64,000 nt of DNA. Source: an uncultured Rubritalea sp. Lineage in GTDB: Bacteria > Verrucomicrobiota > Verrucomicrobiia > Verrucomicrobiales > Akkermansiaceae. Shown piece by piece: positions 17,601 through 26,768 of this stretch. Within the stretch, counting starts at the first letter, position 1; each line of letters begins with the position of its first letter. The stretch spans positions 1 to 64,000 of the forward strand of contig CALAJT010000036.1 in assembly GCA_937923145.1 (NCBI GenBank). The letters run 5' to 3'. Below the pieces are notes generated by a model that saw only the letters and a list, made by a program, of their open reading frames with translations, was not told the DNA's origin and did not search any database. A program made the translations under genes and the position numbers.

Positions 17601-18827
17601 TTCCTTACACCAGTTACGGATGTAGAGATTTTTCTCAGGGTAGCGACGCTGGAGTTCAGTTTCAAAGTGGTTATTGAGATTCATACGTGAACCAAGACCA
17701 CCACCGATGAAGCCGATGCGCATGTCCTTGACAACCTCAAGTGACTTTGGTGGAGAGCCAGCAGTTACAGCAGGATACTTAGGCCCTATGAAAATTGGAG
17801 TAGATTTTAAATTAATTAAATCCTCAGGAGTTTGGTACTTCTTAAATGATCTAAGAGGACCTTCTGCAGCGTCTCTGACACCATAGAATGTAGGTTCGAA
17901 TGGGCTCTGAGGAGTCACATCTGCCTTCTTAGGGACATTCATTCCTAATCCCCAATAAACACCATTAACTACCAGCCTTGTGAGATCTTCATCAAGAAAG
18001 TCATTTGATGAGCCCAGTGTTGTAGTGAAGATATTATTGGTCTTACCATTTTTTTGCTTGAATTCACGTGTCCAAGCTACTGGCATCATCGGATCATTTT
18101 TCTTTCCTTCGATAGGCTTAGAAGCGGGATCAAGTGAGTCAGTCACTGCTGCACGAAGTAGGATAGTAGATGGCTGGAGCGGGTTAGCACCGTAAACATC
18201 TGTTCTAGCGAAGATCGGTCCTACGCCATTGAGTATAGCATGATCTTCATTTTTTTTCTCAGGGCTTGTTAGAGCTCCTTGCTTAGCATGAACACCATGG
18301 TGATTCACCCAAGTTTCTCCTAGTACTTGTCTGCCAAAACCTTTTTCCCATCCTTCAACTTTAGAATTGAATGAATATTTATGATATTTGCTTTTTTTAT
18401 CATCGATTTTAAATGCATGAGTCGAAGTTCTTAAAGCAACTATTGGCACACCGCTTTCGAATGCGGCATTGAATTTTTCGAAGGCTGGTTCTTCCCAGTT
18501 TCTAAATCTTAGCGACATCACTATAGCGTCTGCTGATGATAGAGCTTCAGGATTAGAGAGGCTTTTCTGGTTATTAGGATCTACAAAGTTGTTGTGTTTG
18601 TCCATTGAGAATAGGACTGTGCATTTGAAGCCATTATTTGCGAGCACTTGTCCCAGCATTGGCATTGCTTCTTCTGAGCGATATTCCTCGTCGCCAGCTA
18701 GTAAGACGACATGCTTACCGTTGGCTTTTCCTTTTGCCTCAAATACCAGGTGATCTGCAGCTGCTTGAGCAAAGCTTGTGCTGGCTAGAATCGCTGATGA
18801 GAGCGTGATTACTTTATTAATATTCAT
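14682..18827 (-). CDS. ThuA / SGNH / PVC-type membrane-bound dehydrogenase / HEAT / cytochrome c fusion
   Basis: Secreted multidomain protein of 1381 residues. After a signal peptide ending near SFAQA (1-22) come: a ThuA-like domain (about 35-290, VVLLAGDEEYRSEE); an SGNH-hydrolase-like region (about 365-620, FIGGGLGSR at the first block, SNGHNLNSEGY at the last); a beta-propeller of the planctomycete/verrucomicrobial membrane-bound dehydrogenase family (about 700-1060, starting LPEGYKMELFADEKMFPD); HEAT-like repeats (about 1090-1220); and a c-type cytochrome with CVICH near residue 1260 and a later Met ligand candidate (SAMAGYNG). Such fusions are thought to oxidise sugars or degrade polysaccharides in the periplasm; the substrate is unknown. 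The SGNH serine position appears altered (GGG instead of GDS). A strong terminator follows. Confidence 0.88.
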   Translation of the reverse strand: MNINKVITLSSAILASTSFAQAAADHLVFEAKGKANGKHVVLLAGDEEYRSEEAMPMLGQVLANNGFKCTVLFSMDKHNNFVDPNNQKSLSNPEALSSADAIVMSLRFRNWEEPAFEKFNAAFESGVPIVALRTSTHAFKIDDKKSKYHKYSFNSKVEGWEKGFGRQVLGETWVNHHGVHAKQGALTSPEKKNEDHAILNGVGPIFARTDVYGANPLQPSTILLRAAVTDSLDPASKPIEGKKNDPMMPVAWTREFKQKNGKTNNIFTTTLGSSNDFLDEDLTRLVVNGVYWGLGMNVPKKADVTPQSPFEPTFYGVRDAAEGPLRSFKKYQTPEDLINLKSTPIFIGPKYPAVTAGSPPKSLEVVKDMRIGFIGGGLGSRMNLNNHFETELQRRYPEKNLYIRNWCKEGDTPAFRPHPSRDSHWVIPNGQKLVKKEFNKGGGRGHFETPDQWMDRHNIDTVIGFFGYSEAFDGLGRIDGYKAELRAFIKHTLGQNYAVNSPQLAIVSPAAFEDLSAKRDLPDGTKANELLEAYTTAMKEVCMEEGVIFVDAHTLTKALYASTENDLTSNGHNLNSEGYVKLAPLLANGLFGEKNVKGDAQKIHAAVTEKNRIWLLDYKIPNGVHVHGRRYKPFGNVNYPDELKKTREMTAIRDQAIWATNQGMDFDIAAADAKTTKLKPVASNSDRPNVYVSGKEMEQKMTLPEGYKMELFADEKMFPDLANPSQMAFDNKGRLWVSCMPSYPQYKIGDELPNDKIIILEDTDNDGKADKQITFVDKIVTPMGFEITEHGVFVSLQNDLVLFKDTDGDDKADEKHIVLSGFDDHDTHHAISSFCADPSGAFFMGEGVFLHSNVETPYGPVRGTNGGFYRFNPNKNRLERTAQYGIPNPWGIAIDDWGQNFFLHTSGSKFTWMQQSAVKPRYNVNLSAPDLLTSNKVRPTSGVEFVSSRHFPDEVQGDAIICNNIGFVGAMQHSMAMDGENGYKTEFRHELFKSSNPYFRPVDLEFAPDGSLYVVDWSNVLIGHMQHNARDPKRDKKHGRIYRITYPSRPLVPVAKVDGASIPELLENLKLPEIRTRYRTRRELRGRDADEVAAALTKWVASLDKADKGYDHQLTEAMWVSWGINKIDSAILEATLKANEPKARAAATRAVRYNADKLSNAVELLKASAADPHAHVRHEAIIAASWMGKEKGLEIVSVFENTPTNEHSMDAHKYAKAHLNGEPAKVEKVKLAKIPEHLKDAPKQIKKSYQHGEKAYREEENCVICHGLKGEGNVLTLVPPLDGSKWATQDKTLITKIGLHGVMGEIEVNGKKYNSAMAGYNGRIDNKELADILTYVRNAWSNKAGDAITKEDVDKVQKETKAQTKLGPYKGSDLLKAHPLK

Positions 18828-19060
18828 GAATGTTGTTAGTTATTTAAAAATTGCGTTAACTTTTATACGGATATTTGGAGATAATATTACTTAAAATCTA
18901 ATTTAAATCTACTCTGAAAAACATATTGTTTTATTACGTAACTTGATCGCCTATTACTTTTACAGAAATCAAAAAAATGTCATGAACATTTTCCGTATTT
19001 TTTGGACTATTTCGTCAAAATCTAGAATGACAACCTATTAGCTACACTCTAACAACATAA

Positions 19061-19091
19061 AAAAGCACTCTGCTCACCGAGCAGAGTGCTT
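19061..19091 (-). terminator. Rho-independent terminator of the transketolase gene
   Basis: Perfect 12-bp stem AGCACTCTGCTC/GAGCAGAGTGCT (19064-19075 with 19079-19090) with loop ACC; the minus strand continues with a run of T. It lies 30 bases after the transketolase stop. Confidence 0.92.
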
Positions 19092-19121
19092 ATAAATATA
19101 TTAGTTAGATTAAAACTAAGA

Positions 19122-21098
19122 TTAGCCGAGTAACTCTTTAGCAGCAGCGACAACGTCATCCGAAGTCATGCCGAGTTCCTTCATGACTGTGTCACCAGGA
19201 GCTGATATACCGAAGCGGTCGATGCCGAGCACCTTACCTTCTGATCCAACATACTTCCACCAGAGACCAGATACTCCAGCCTCTATAGCAATCTTGTTCT
19301 TCACGTCACAAGGTAACACGCTCTTCTTATAGTCGCAGCTCTGACGATCAAAGCGCTCCAGACAAGGCATAGAAACCACGCGAACTCCGTCCCCTAGTTC
19401 CTTAGCAGCATTCACTATGTGATCTACTTCAGAGCCAGATGCCATGAGCACTAGCTTAAGATCACCAGTTTCTTTCTTAAGAACGTAGCCGCCTTTGAGA
19501 GCGCCTTCACGTCTAACAGATACTGGCACATCGCTGTGGTTACCGATCTTCTGACGAGTCAGGATGAGTGCTGTAGGTCCGTCTTTTCTCTCAACTGCAC
19601 CTACCCAAGCTGCTGCTACTTCCTCAGGATCTCCTGGGCGGTAGACATCTAGATTAGGGATTACGCGTAGTCCACTCACAGTTTCGACAGGCTGGTGAGT
19701 AGGTCCGTCTTCTCCTACTCCCACAGAGTCGTGTGTGAAGATGAATGTAGTCGGTAATTTAGCAAGAGCAGCAAGTCTAACAGCTGGTCTTACGTAGTCA
19801 GCAAACACACAGAATGTAGCTCCACTAGGGAGAAACAGACCATCGTATGCGATACCATTACAGATCGCACCCATAGCGTGCTCACGGATACCGAAGTAAA
19901 TATTACGTCCTTCTGGGTTCTCATAAGAGAAGTCTCCTCCGTCTGCTATGTAGTTCTTAGTAGAACCATATAGGTCAGCAGATCCAGAGATGATCTGTGG
20001 GACTTCTTTAGCGATTGCATTAAGAACCACACCACCAGTGCCACGAGTAGCATCTGCGTAGTCAGAGTCGAACTCAGGAACCTTAGCAAGTAGACCTTCA
20101 GTATTAATTCCACCTTCTAGCTCAGCTGCGAGATCAGCGTTAGCTGCCTTCCATGCATCATAAGTGCTCTGCCATTCAGCATGAGCAGCCTTCTTCTCAT
20201 CAGCCTTAGCTGCGAAGAGTGCTGTAGTCTCATCAGAAACGTAGAAACCTGTAGTTGGGAGACCCATTCCAGTCTTAGCAGATTCAGCGAAATTCGCTCC
20301 ACCTTCACCGTGACCTTTAGCTGTGCCCGCTACTTCTGGGATACCTTTACCGATCAGAGTCTTAGCAATGATCACTGTAGGTTTGCCATTATCGTTCTTC
20401 TTAGCCGCTTCAACTGCCTTAGCTACTGCATTAAGATCATGTCCATCGATAGTCTCGAAGTCCCAGCCCTGTGAGCCGAAGTAAGCTTCAGAGGCGTCTC
20501 CCTGAGTTTTATCTGCCATCGCATCTAGAGTAACGTCGTTGCTATCATAGATGAGGATAAGGTTATCAAGTTTATTGTGTCCTGCAAATTCAATAGCTTC
20601 ACGAGCCACACCTTCTTGGAGACATCCGTCACCGTGGAGTGCCACTACGTGATGATTGAAAATTTCGTGATCCGCAGTGTTATAGCGAGCCGCAGCTCGT
20701 TTACCACTCATAGCGAAACCTACTGCATTAGCGATTCCCTGACCGAGTGGACCTGTAGTAGCTTCGACACCTGGAGTCTCGAAGTTCTCTGGGTGACCTG
20801 GAGTCTTGCTGTGTAACTTACGGAAATCCTTGAGATCCTGAAGTGATACATCATAGCCGCTGAGATGCAGCCAGCTGTAGATGAACATTGAGCCGTGTCC
20901 TGCTGAGAGGATAAAACGGTCACGGTTGAGCCATGTAGGATCTACTGGATTAAAATTAAGGCCTTCGCTAAAAAGGACGGCTCCGATCTCAGCACAGCCG
21001 AGTGGTAATCCGAGGTGACCTGAGGAACATGCATGGACAGCATCTATAGCTAATCCACGCGCTTCATTTGCTGTGTTAGTGAGTACTTCTGTATTCAT
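19122..21098 (-). CDS. tkt: Transketolase
   Basis: Thiamine-diphosphate enzyme moving two-carbon units between sugar phosphates in the pentose phosphate pathway. The N-terminal ThDP-binding domain has GHLGLPLG, the LGQG segment ([12 protein letters not shown]) and the GDG...N motif ([11 protein letters not shown] ... DSNDVTLD); the pyrimidine-binding domain has [14 protein letters not shown] and [19 protein letters not shown]; a C-terminal domain follows. The 658-residue length from ATG 21098 is typical; an upstream in-frame start adds ten residues (to 21128), which I judge unlikely because the family begins around [14 protein letters not shown]. Monocistronic with its own terminator. Confidence 0.96.
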   Translation of the reverse strand: MNTEVLTNTANEARGLAIDAVHACSSGHLGLPLGCAEIGAVLFSEGLNFNPVDPTWLNRDRFILSAGHGSMFIYSWLHLSGYDVSLQDLKDFRKLHSKTPGHPENFETPGVEATTGPLGQGIANAVGFAMSGKRAAARYNTADHEIFNHHVVALHGDGCLQEGVAREAIEFAGHNKLDNLILIYDSNDVTLDAMADKTQGDASEAYFGSQGWDFETIDGHDLNAVAKAVEAAKKNDNGKPTVIIAKTLIGKGIPEVAGTAKGHGEGGANFAESAKTGMGLPTTGFYVSDETTALFAAKADEKKAAHAEWQSTYDAWKAANADLAAELEGGINTEGLLAKVPEFDSDYADATRGTGGVVLNAIAKEVPQIISGSADLYGSTKNYIADGGDFSYENPEGRNIYFGIREHAMGAICNGIAYDGLFLPSGATFCVFADYVRPAVRLAALAKLPTTFIFTHDSVGVGEDGPTHQPVETVSGLRVIPNLDVYRPGDPEEVAAAWVGAVERKDGPTALILTRQKIGNHSDVPVSVRREGALKGGYVLKKETGDLKLVLMASGSEVDHIVNAAKELGDGVRVVSMPCLERFDRQSCDYKKSVLPCDVKNKIAIEAGVSGLWWKYVGSEGKVLGIDRFGISAPGDTVMKELGMTSDDVVAAAKELLG

Positions 21099-21171
21099 AG
21101 TTGAAAGTAACATCGCTAGATCTCCCACTTACGACAAGCCGTAAATGTCAAAACTTGCGAAACTTTACTTG

Positions 21172-21666
21172 TCAAATCTCGGCAACAACTTCCTTAAACA
21201 GATTGATAGCCTTCATACTATTTGAGTTATACCTCACCTCTCCTCCTGTGTGCTCTTGCTCTATAATTACTTTAAAAGTGTCTTCTTCCATTGATCTGGT
21301 GTCTTCAAAACCATATTCGATGTCACTGGAGGCTCTAAAATCAGTTATAAAGTTCGATAAACGTCTCCTACAAGAGATGACCCGAAGGACCTTATAAAAA
21401 ATAAAGCTTTCACTATTAACACCCTCATAACAACGCTCCATTATTCCGATGTTTCCATCCTACCAAATATCCCTGATAAAAAAAGTATTGCCAAGTAATG
21501 GTAAGATGGTAGAAATCTTTTTGTTGAACGACTTGGTGGCACATTTACTTAGCCTACCATATGATTTACTCTGAATCATATCGACCCTAATCATTATTTT
21601 AGCTGGTGTATTCCAACAATCCTGATTAACCGAAATGTATTTATTATGAGTGAGATGTAAGAACAT
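21172..21666 (-). pseudogene. 165-codon reading frame interrupted by a single amber codon
   Basis: On the minus strand one frame runs from ATG 21666 to a stop at 21172, broken only by TAG at 21460-21462. The upstream part gives 68 residues ending IRDIW; after the stop the same frame continues for six codons to an ATG at 21441 and then 89 residues ending in an amphipathic segment (NLFKEVVAEI). The C-terminal part (TFKVIIEQEHTGGEVRYNS) reads like a folded beta-alpha unit. I recognise no family. It could be a small gene inactivated by a nonsense mutation, a shorter functional gene starting at 21441, or a chance open frame. It lies between the tkt start and the rho promoter. Confidence 0.35.
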
Positions 21667-21699
21667 CTAAAATCATCAGTTCCCGAACTTTTATCATTT

Positions 21700-21705
21700 T
21701 ATAAT
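21700..21705 (+). promoter_or_regulatory. Likely -10 element of the rho promoter
   Basis: A perfect TATAAT hexamer ends 25 bases before the rho ATG, in the only spacer upstream of this gene. No good -35 hexamer is visible at 16-18 bases distance. Short leader, no Shine-Dalgarno. Confidence 0.4.
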
Positions 21706-21730
21706 ACACTGCACACCCTGCACCTATCCT

Positions 21731-23374
21731 ATGAGCGATTCTAAATCCGCCCCCCCTTCTGACTCTACTAACTCAGAAGAGAACAAGCCTGCTATAAAAG
21801 CTGTAAAAAAGACTGTTAAGAAAGCAGCAAAAAAGACTGCTAAAAAAGCGGCTAAAAAAGTAGCTACTGCGAAAGCTCCGGCTCCTAAATTAGATGCCAA
21901 GGCTGAAGCTAAAGCAGCGATGATGGCTGAGATCAAAGCTGAGATCAAAGCAGAACTAAAAGCCGAAGCCAGAGCGGCAATGATGGCTGAAGAAAAAAAG
22001 CCTCAAGGTCAAAGTCAAGGACAGCAAAATCAAAGCCAACATAAGAATCACCCTAAAAAGAAACATGCTGTCAAACGCGGCAAGATTAGGAATGCGAAGA
22101 CTAACCCTAATCAGAACCCCAATCAAAGCCAACACCCTAACCAACAAAACAAGCAGGGTAAGCAAAACAACCGCCGTAACCGCAGTCCTAGGCACAATAA
22201 CAATAATCAACACCAGCACCAACATCCACCCAAGAAAATTGAACTCACAGGAGATCCTGTAGAGGTTAATGGCATGCTGGAGCTAGCTCCTAAGGGCTTT
22301 GGCTTTTTACGCACACTTGATAAAGGACTCGTACAGGCTACTGATGATGTATTCGTGACACCAGAGCTCATCCGTACATTCGGCTTACGCCTCGGCGTAT
22401 GGATTCATGGCGAAGCCAAGCAGGGACCTAAAGGTCTGCAACTTTTCAAAATAGCTGAAGTGAATGGCAAGCCAGCTGATGAAGCTCGTAAGCTGCCACA
22501 CTTTGAAGAACTCAAAGCAGTGAATCCTAGTAAGAAAATCTCATTTGAAACCACGCCTGAGAAATTCACCACTCGTGTTCTAGACATCATTTCTCCCGTA
22601 GGAAGGGGTCAACGCGGACTCATCGTATCCCCACCACGCTCTGGTAAAACTACCATCATGATGGATATGGCTGAAGCTATTCAAGATAAGTATGATGAGA
22701 CAATGCACCTCATGATCTTACTAGTGGACGAACGTCCCGAGGAGGTAACAGAATTTAAACACAAACTTCCCGATGCAGAAATCTTCGCTAGCTCCAATGA
22801 CTCAGGCGCTAAAAACCACTGCCGTGTAGCCGAACTATGTATCGAGCGTGCTAAGCGCCTGGTAGAAGCTGGAGAACACGTCTTCATCCTCATGGACTCC
22901 ATCACCCGTCTAGCCCGTGCTTATAATTCCGCTATGGGAGGTGACAAGAAGGGAAAAGGCAGAGGAATTCAGTCTGGTGGTATTATCTCTGGTGCACTTG
23001 AAATGCCTCGCCGCATCTTCGCTGCTGCTAGAAATACTCGCACAGCTGGCTCACTCACTATCGTAGCGACTGCTCTAGTTCACACTAACTCTCGTGCGGA
23101 CGATGCTATCTTTCAAGAATTTAAGGGAACAGGTAATATGGAACTAGTTCTCGATAGAAGAATCGCAGAGAAATACATCTATCCTGCTGTAGATATTTTC
23201 AAATCAGGCACTAGACGAGAAGAACTACTTCTACCAGAAATAAGCCTTCACAAAATCCATCTCATCCGCCGCGGTCTTGCTGGACACCGACCAGAAGAAG
23301 CGATGGAAAGACTCACATTCTTCCTCAAGAAATTCTCTAACAATGCTCAGATGCTGATGGAGATTAAAGGGTAA
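21731..23374 (+). CDS. rho: Transcription termination factor Rho with long disordered N-terminus
   Basis: Hexameric RNA-dependent ATPase that ends transcription. The conserved part begins at about residue 175: an RNA-binding cold-shock-like domain (ELAPKGFGFLR), the connector (KISFETTPEKFTTR), the P-loop SPPRSGKTT with K306, the Walker B region (ILLVDERPEEV), the Q-loop/R-loop (MGGDKKGKGRGIQSGG), and the C-terminal RIAEKYIYPAVDI segment. Before it lies about 170 residues of low-complexity sequence: first Lys/Ala repeats of histone-H1 type (KKTVKKAAKKTAKKAAKK), then a Gln/Asn/His/Pro-rich stretch. This replaces the usual N-terminal helical domain. Total length 547 against about 420 for E. coli Rho. 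Confidence 0.96.
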   Translation: MSDSKSAPPSDSTNSEENKPAIKAVKKTVKKAAKKTAKKAAKKVATAKAPAPKLDAKAEAKAAMMAEIKAEIKAELKAEARAAMMAEEKKPQGQSQGQQNQSQHKNHPKKKHAVKRGKIRNAKTNPNQNPNQSQHPNQQNKQGKQNNRRNRSPRHNNNNQHQHQHPPKKIELTGDPVEVNGMLELAPKGFGFLRTLDKGLVQATDDVFVTPELIRTFGLRLGVWIHGEAKQGPKGLQLFKIAEVNGKPADEARKLPHFEELKAVNPSKKISFETTPEKFTTRVLDIISPVGRGQRGLIVSPPRSGKTTIMMDMAEAIQDKYDETMHLMILLVDERPEEVTEFKHKLPDAEIFASSNDSGAKNHCRVAELCIERAKRLVEAGEHVFILMDSITRLARAYNSAMGGDKKGKGRGIQSGGIISGALEMPRRIFAAARNTRTAGSLTIVATALVHTNSRADDAIFQEFKGTGNMELVLDRRIAEKYIYPAVDIFKSGTRREELLLPEISLHKIHLIRRGLAGHRPEEAMERLTFFLKKFSNNAQMLMEIKG

Positions 23375-23438
23375 ATCATTTGTAGAATAGCAATCCTCTC
23401 TACTTTAAATTTACGTGAGTAGCAGAGCTATAAACAAA

Positions 23439-23470
23439 AAGCCTCGGAACTGTTTCCAGTCCCAAGGCTT
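23439..23470. terminator. Bidirectional terminator between rho and a convergent lipoprotein gene
   Basis: AAGCCT pairs with AGGCTT at the base (23439-23444 with 23465-23470), and AACTG/CAGT-type pairing extends it inside. T-run on the minus strand (TTTTTG) is stronger than on the plus strand, so it mainly serves the minus-strand lipoprotein gene but sits symmetrically between two convergent genes. Confidence 0.75.
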
Positions 23471-23507
23471 AATATTTCTTATAAAGAGATTATTTAAATT
23501 TTTATAA

Positions 23508-24023
23508 TTACTTAGGCTCTACTGCTTCAGCTGCATCTGCCTTAGCCTTTTCCACTGCATTCTTAGTGTTTTCAACACCAGTTCCAGCTGCTTCTTTTGC
23601 TTTTTCTACTGCATTCGCTGCGCCGTCTTTGACTGCATTAGCACCGTCTTTAACTTTTTCAGCACCTGCTGCGCCTAGCTCCTTAGTCTTTTCCACTGCA
23701 TTGCCAGCAGCTTCTTTAGTAGCATCTACTGCTTTAGCTGCTCCATCTTTCATTGCAGCAGCGCCTTCTTTGACTTTTTCTATTCCTCCGCTTCCGAGCT
23801 CTTTAGCTCCCTCTACAGTTTTAGCGGCACCTTCCTTGACTGCTGCTGCTCCATCTTTAGCTACTTCAGCTGTTTTAGCGCCAACTTCCTTAGCTTCGTC
23901 AGCTATTTTACCTGCTGCGTCTTTAGTGCCTTCTACTGCATCATTAGTCATTTCTTTAGCTTTTTCACATGATGTGAAAGCGAATGCTGCTCCTGCGATT
24001 ACGATAATATTTTTTAATTTCAT
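23508..24023 (-). CDS. Repeat-rich LEA-like lipoprotein
   Basis: A 171-residue protein with a lipoprotein signal (lipobox FTSC, C19) followed almost entirely by Ala/Lys/Glu/Gly-rich amphipathic repeats such as KDGAAAVKEGAAKTVEGAKELG, of about 11-22 residue periodicity, reminiscent of late-embryogenesis-abundant group 3 and apolipoprotein-like helices. Cysteine appears only at the lipobox. Such proteins are usually extended helices that lie on membranes or protect against desiccation or osmotic stress; the role here is inference. It is monocistronic, with a terminator shared with rho. Confidence 0.75.
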   Translation of the reverse strand: MKLKNIIVIAGAAFAFTSCEKAKEMTNDAVEGTKDAAGKIADEAKEVGAKTAEVAKDGAAAVKEGAAKTVEGAKELGSGGIEKVKEGAAAMKDGAAKAVDATKEAAGNAVEKTKELGAAGAEKVKDGANAVKDGAANAVEKAKEAAGTGVENTKNAVEKAKADAAEAVEPK

Positions 24024-24142
24024 GAATTTATAATGTTTAGTTTTTTTAATCCGTGCGTTGCCCTAATGGAATTACACGTAATTTATATAAGCTTCACTAC
24101 TATAGACAACAAGCAATCAAAAACAGTCACTAATTTCGTCAT

Positions 24143-26185
24143 TTATTTAACAATTTTGATCGGAGCGGGAGGTAATGCGTCTAAAAACATTTTTCCATAG
24201 CGCTTCGTGACAACCCTATTATCCAGAATTACGACCATGCCTGAATCATTTTCATTTCTAATTAGTCTTCCTACCCCTTGTCTGAGTTTAATTATTGCTT
24301 CGGGAACGGAATATTCCATAAAGGCATTACCTCCCTCTTCCTCGATCGCTTCTATCTTACAAGCGATGAGTGGATGGTCTGGGACGCTGAAGGGCAAGCG
24401 AGTGACTATTACATTTGATAAACTTTCTCCAGGAACATCGACTCCAGCCCAGAAACTATCAGTGCCGAATAGCACACTATGAATGTCTTCGCGGAAAATT
24501 TCTACCATCTGGTGACGCGGAGTTCCATCTCCCTGGACCAGTAGGCGCCAGCCCATTTCATCGAAATAATCCTCCATCGCTTCCGCCACATTACGCATGA
24601 CTCGGTAGCTGGTGAAAAGAACAAATGCCTTACCCTCGGTGTATTTAAGCACGCGCTCAATCCAGTGGATTAGCTGCCCTTCATACTTTTCAGTGCCTGG
24701 GTCAGGCATACTCTGCATAACGTAGACTTCCATCTGTTTTTGATAATCAAATGGACTACCAATCTTCAATGCACGACCTTTCTCAGCTCCTACTCTACGG
24801 CGGAAGTAACCTAAGTCATCATCCCCAGCACCAAGTGTGGCACTAGTAAGAACGCATGTTTTACCTCTACCAAACATCGTATTCCGGAGGCGTTCTGCTA
24901 CATTGATAGGCGCTGACTGGAGCACCATATTATCACCATCTCTGCCAGTTTTCTCTACCCAATAGACACTCTGCGAGTCTTCTTGATCTAAAAACATTTT
25001 TAATGCTCCGTGCACTTCACGCATCCTACGCGCTCCGTCCATGAGTTCATTTCGCACTGCGCTATCTTTTTCTAGCTTTTCTGCTGCTTCTTCCACAGAT
25101 GTCCAAAAATCTCTTAGATGAAGAGCCAGTGTATTATCTACGAAGCCTTCTTTCCGAACTCTAAACTCACGCGAATACTGACCAAACTCTACCGCCTCAG
25201 CCACTTCATCGAAAAAATCGTCCGCTCTAGCTAGTAACTCTTCTGCACATTGCATCCCCTCACCCGCTCGTAAAGTTTTGAGCAATCCACGTTTAGTTTT
25301 AGGATTATAGAGACGCTGAACATCAAAGCAGAGTCCAGCATGGCTGAGCCTTAAACCTAGTTGCTTAGCCGCTACATCTTCTATAGTGTGAGCTTCATCT
25401 AGGATTGCGAAATCATTTGGGAAAAGAAATCCATCGTCTTGGCTTTCACCTAACTCGATACTTTCTAATTCCTGACCGAATAAGGTAAAAAAGAGTGTGT
25501 GATTTACCACAATAACTTCAGCCTTCTCTGCACGCTTTCTAACATTCTGATAAAAGCAATCATCTCCCCTACCGCAAGTCTTACGCGTGCAGACATGCGC
25601 CTCGCTACAAACCTGGCTCCATACTTTACCGCTAGGCTCGAAATCCATGTCACTCAGACTACCATCATTAGTCCCCTCTGCCCAGTCAGCGATGGCTTTG
25701 AGCTCCTCAGTCTCGCTGGATGAAAATAAATCTCTCGGTCTCTCTAATACTCTGCGTAGCCTCTGTGGACAGATGAAATTACCTCTGCCTTTTAATAAAA
25801 CCGCATCGAACTCTTTGCCTATAAGTTGCTTCACAATGGGCAGGTCTTTGCCTATCAGTTGTTCTTGTAGGTTGATCGTATGGGTAGAAATAACGGCCTT
25901 ACGGTCGCGCTCGATAGCAAATTTCACTGCTGGTATAAGATAAGCCAATGACTTCCCTACGCCTGTTCCAGCCTCTACAGAAAGAACACCTTTCTGCTCT
26001 AAAGTCTGAGCTACAGCAACTGCCATTTCCTGCTGCTGTGGGCGGTAAGCGAAGCCAGACGACTTTGATAGGAGCCCTGTCTCTGAAAATACATCAGAGA
26101 TTTCGTCTGCTAAATATTCTTCATACTCAGCTCCTCCACCTCCAGGAGCACCTGCCTCTCCAAATCCGTCGTTAATTGAAATCAT
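24143..26185 (-). CDS. dinG: DinG/YoaA-type ATP-dependent DNA helicase
   Basis: XPD/DinG-family superfamily 2 helicase, 680 residues, acting 5'-3' on damaged or R-loop DNA in relatives. Visible motifs: Q-motif region (FAYRPQQQEMA), Walker A EAGTGVGKS with K78, DEAH box in AILDEAHTIED, four clustered cysteines (VCSEAHVCTRKTCGRGDDC) placed where the family binds a 4Fe-4S cluster, and motif VI GVGRLIRNENDSG. The first 45 residues are Gly/Glu-rich and variable. Its ATG overlaps the stop of the upstream HIT gene (ATGA), so the two are translationally coupled. Confidence 0.92.
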   Translation of the reverse strand: MISINDGFGEAGAPGGGGAEYEEYLADEISDVFSETGLLSKSSGFAYRPQQQEMAVAVAQTLEQKGVLSVEAGTGVGKSLAYLIPAVKFAIERDRKAVISTHTINLQEQLIGKDLPIVKQLIGKEFDAVLLKGRGNFICPQRLRRVLERPRDLFSSSETEELKAIADWAEGTNDGSLSDMDFEPSGKVWSQVCSEAHVCTRKTCGRGDDCFYQNVRKRAEKAEVIVVNHTLFFTLFGQELESIELGESQDDGFLFPNDFAILDEAHTIEDVAAKQLGLRLSHAGLCFDVQRLYNPKTKRGLLKTLRAGEGMQCAEELLARADDFFDEVAEAVEFGQYSREFRVRKEGFVDNTLALHLRDFWTSVEEAAEKLEKDSAVRNELMDGARRMREVHGALKMFLDQEDSQSVYWVEKTGRDGDNMVLQSAPINVAERLRNTMFGRGKTCVLTSATLGAGDDDLGYFRRRVGAEKGRALKIGSPFDYQKQMEVYVMQSMPDPGTEKYEGQLIHWIERVLKYTEGKAFVLFTSYRVMRNVAEAMEDYFDEMGWRLLVQGDGTPRHQMVEIFREDIHSVLFGTDSFWAGVDVPGESLSNVIVTRLPFSVPDHPLIACKIEAIEEEGGNAFMEYSVPEAIIKLRQGVGRLIRNENDSGMVVILDNRVVTKRYGKMFLDALPPAPIKIVK

Positions 26186-26628
26186 TTGTTACTACTGGAT
26201 TGTGATTTGCTAAATAATCCCATTAGCTCTCCTGAATCAAAAAGCTCTCTGATCCTCTCGACTTCTTCATCATCATAAGCTTTTTTCTCTGAGCACCCCC
26301 AAACTACACCTGGCCATGCAGGGTCTCCCTTAGCTCTTCCCACCACATGAATATGTAGCTGAGGCACTACGATCCCTACGCAGCCTAGGTTCACCTTAGC
26401 GACTTCGAAGTGTTCCTTGATAAAGAGACTTAACCCAAGCGCTAGACGCATAACATCTTCGTATACTTCAATACTCAGATCCGTAAGTTCTTCGACGTCA
26501 TTCTCCACTTCAGGAACGATTACGAACCATGGGTAGTGGGCGTTATTTTTAAGTAATACACGGCAACCAAGGACGGCCCCAAAATCGAACCCTCCATTAG
26601 CTAATCTCTCACTCATCTCAAATGCCAT
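26182..26628 (-). CDS. HIT-family nucleotide hydrolase/transferase-like protein
   Basis: A 148-residue histidine-triad protein. The signature is PQLHIHVVGRAKGDPAWPG with H92 and H94; the first histidine of the classical triad is glutamine, as in a recognised bacterial HIT subgroup that shares the DPAWPG block. The middle (nucleophilic) histidine remains, so activity on phosphoramidates or dinucleoside polyphosphates is possible. It is first in a two-gene operon with the DinG-like helicase, overlapping it by four bases. ATG start without Shine-Dalgarno. Substrate is unknown. Confidence 0.9.
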   Translation of the reverse strand: MAFEMSERLANGGFDFGAVLGCRVLLKNNAHYPWFVIVPEVENDVEELTDLSIEVYEDVMRLALGLSLFIKEHFEVAKVNLGCVGIVVPQLHIHVVGRAKGDPAWPGVVWGCSEKKAYDDEEVERIRELFDSGELMGLFSKSQSSSNK

Positions 26629-26768
26629 ACACTAGATCTGCACCAAAGTCATTGAGGCGTAAATTCTAATCTTTTATTTCTGCAAAATATTCGCTCTCTG
26701 AGGCTTAAAAACTAGTTTTCTAGTAATCTAATATTGCACCTTAAGAAAAATGAATTCATAATATATAC

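Noticed and set aside
21460-21462. Amber codon as a pyrrolysine codon
   Set aside because: No pylT, pylS or methylamine methyltransferase genes are visible, and one TAG alone does not support recoding.
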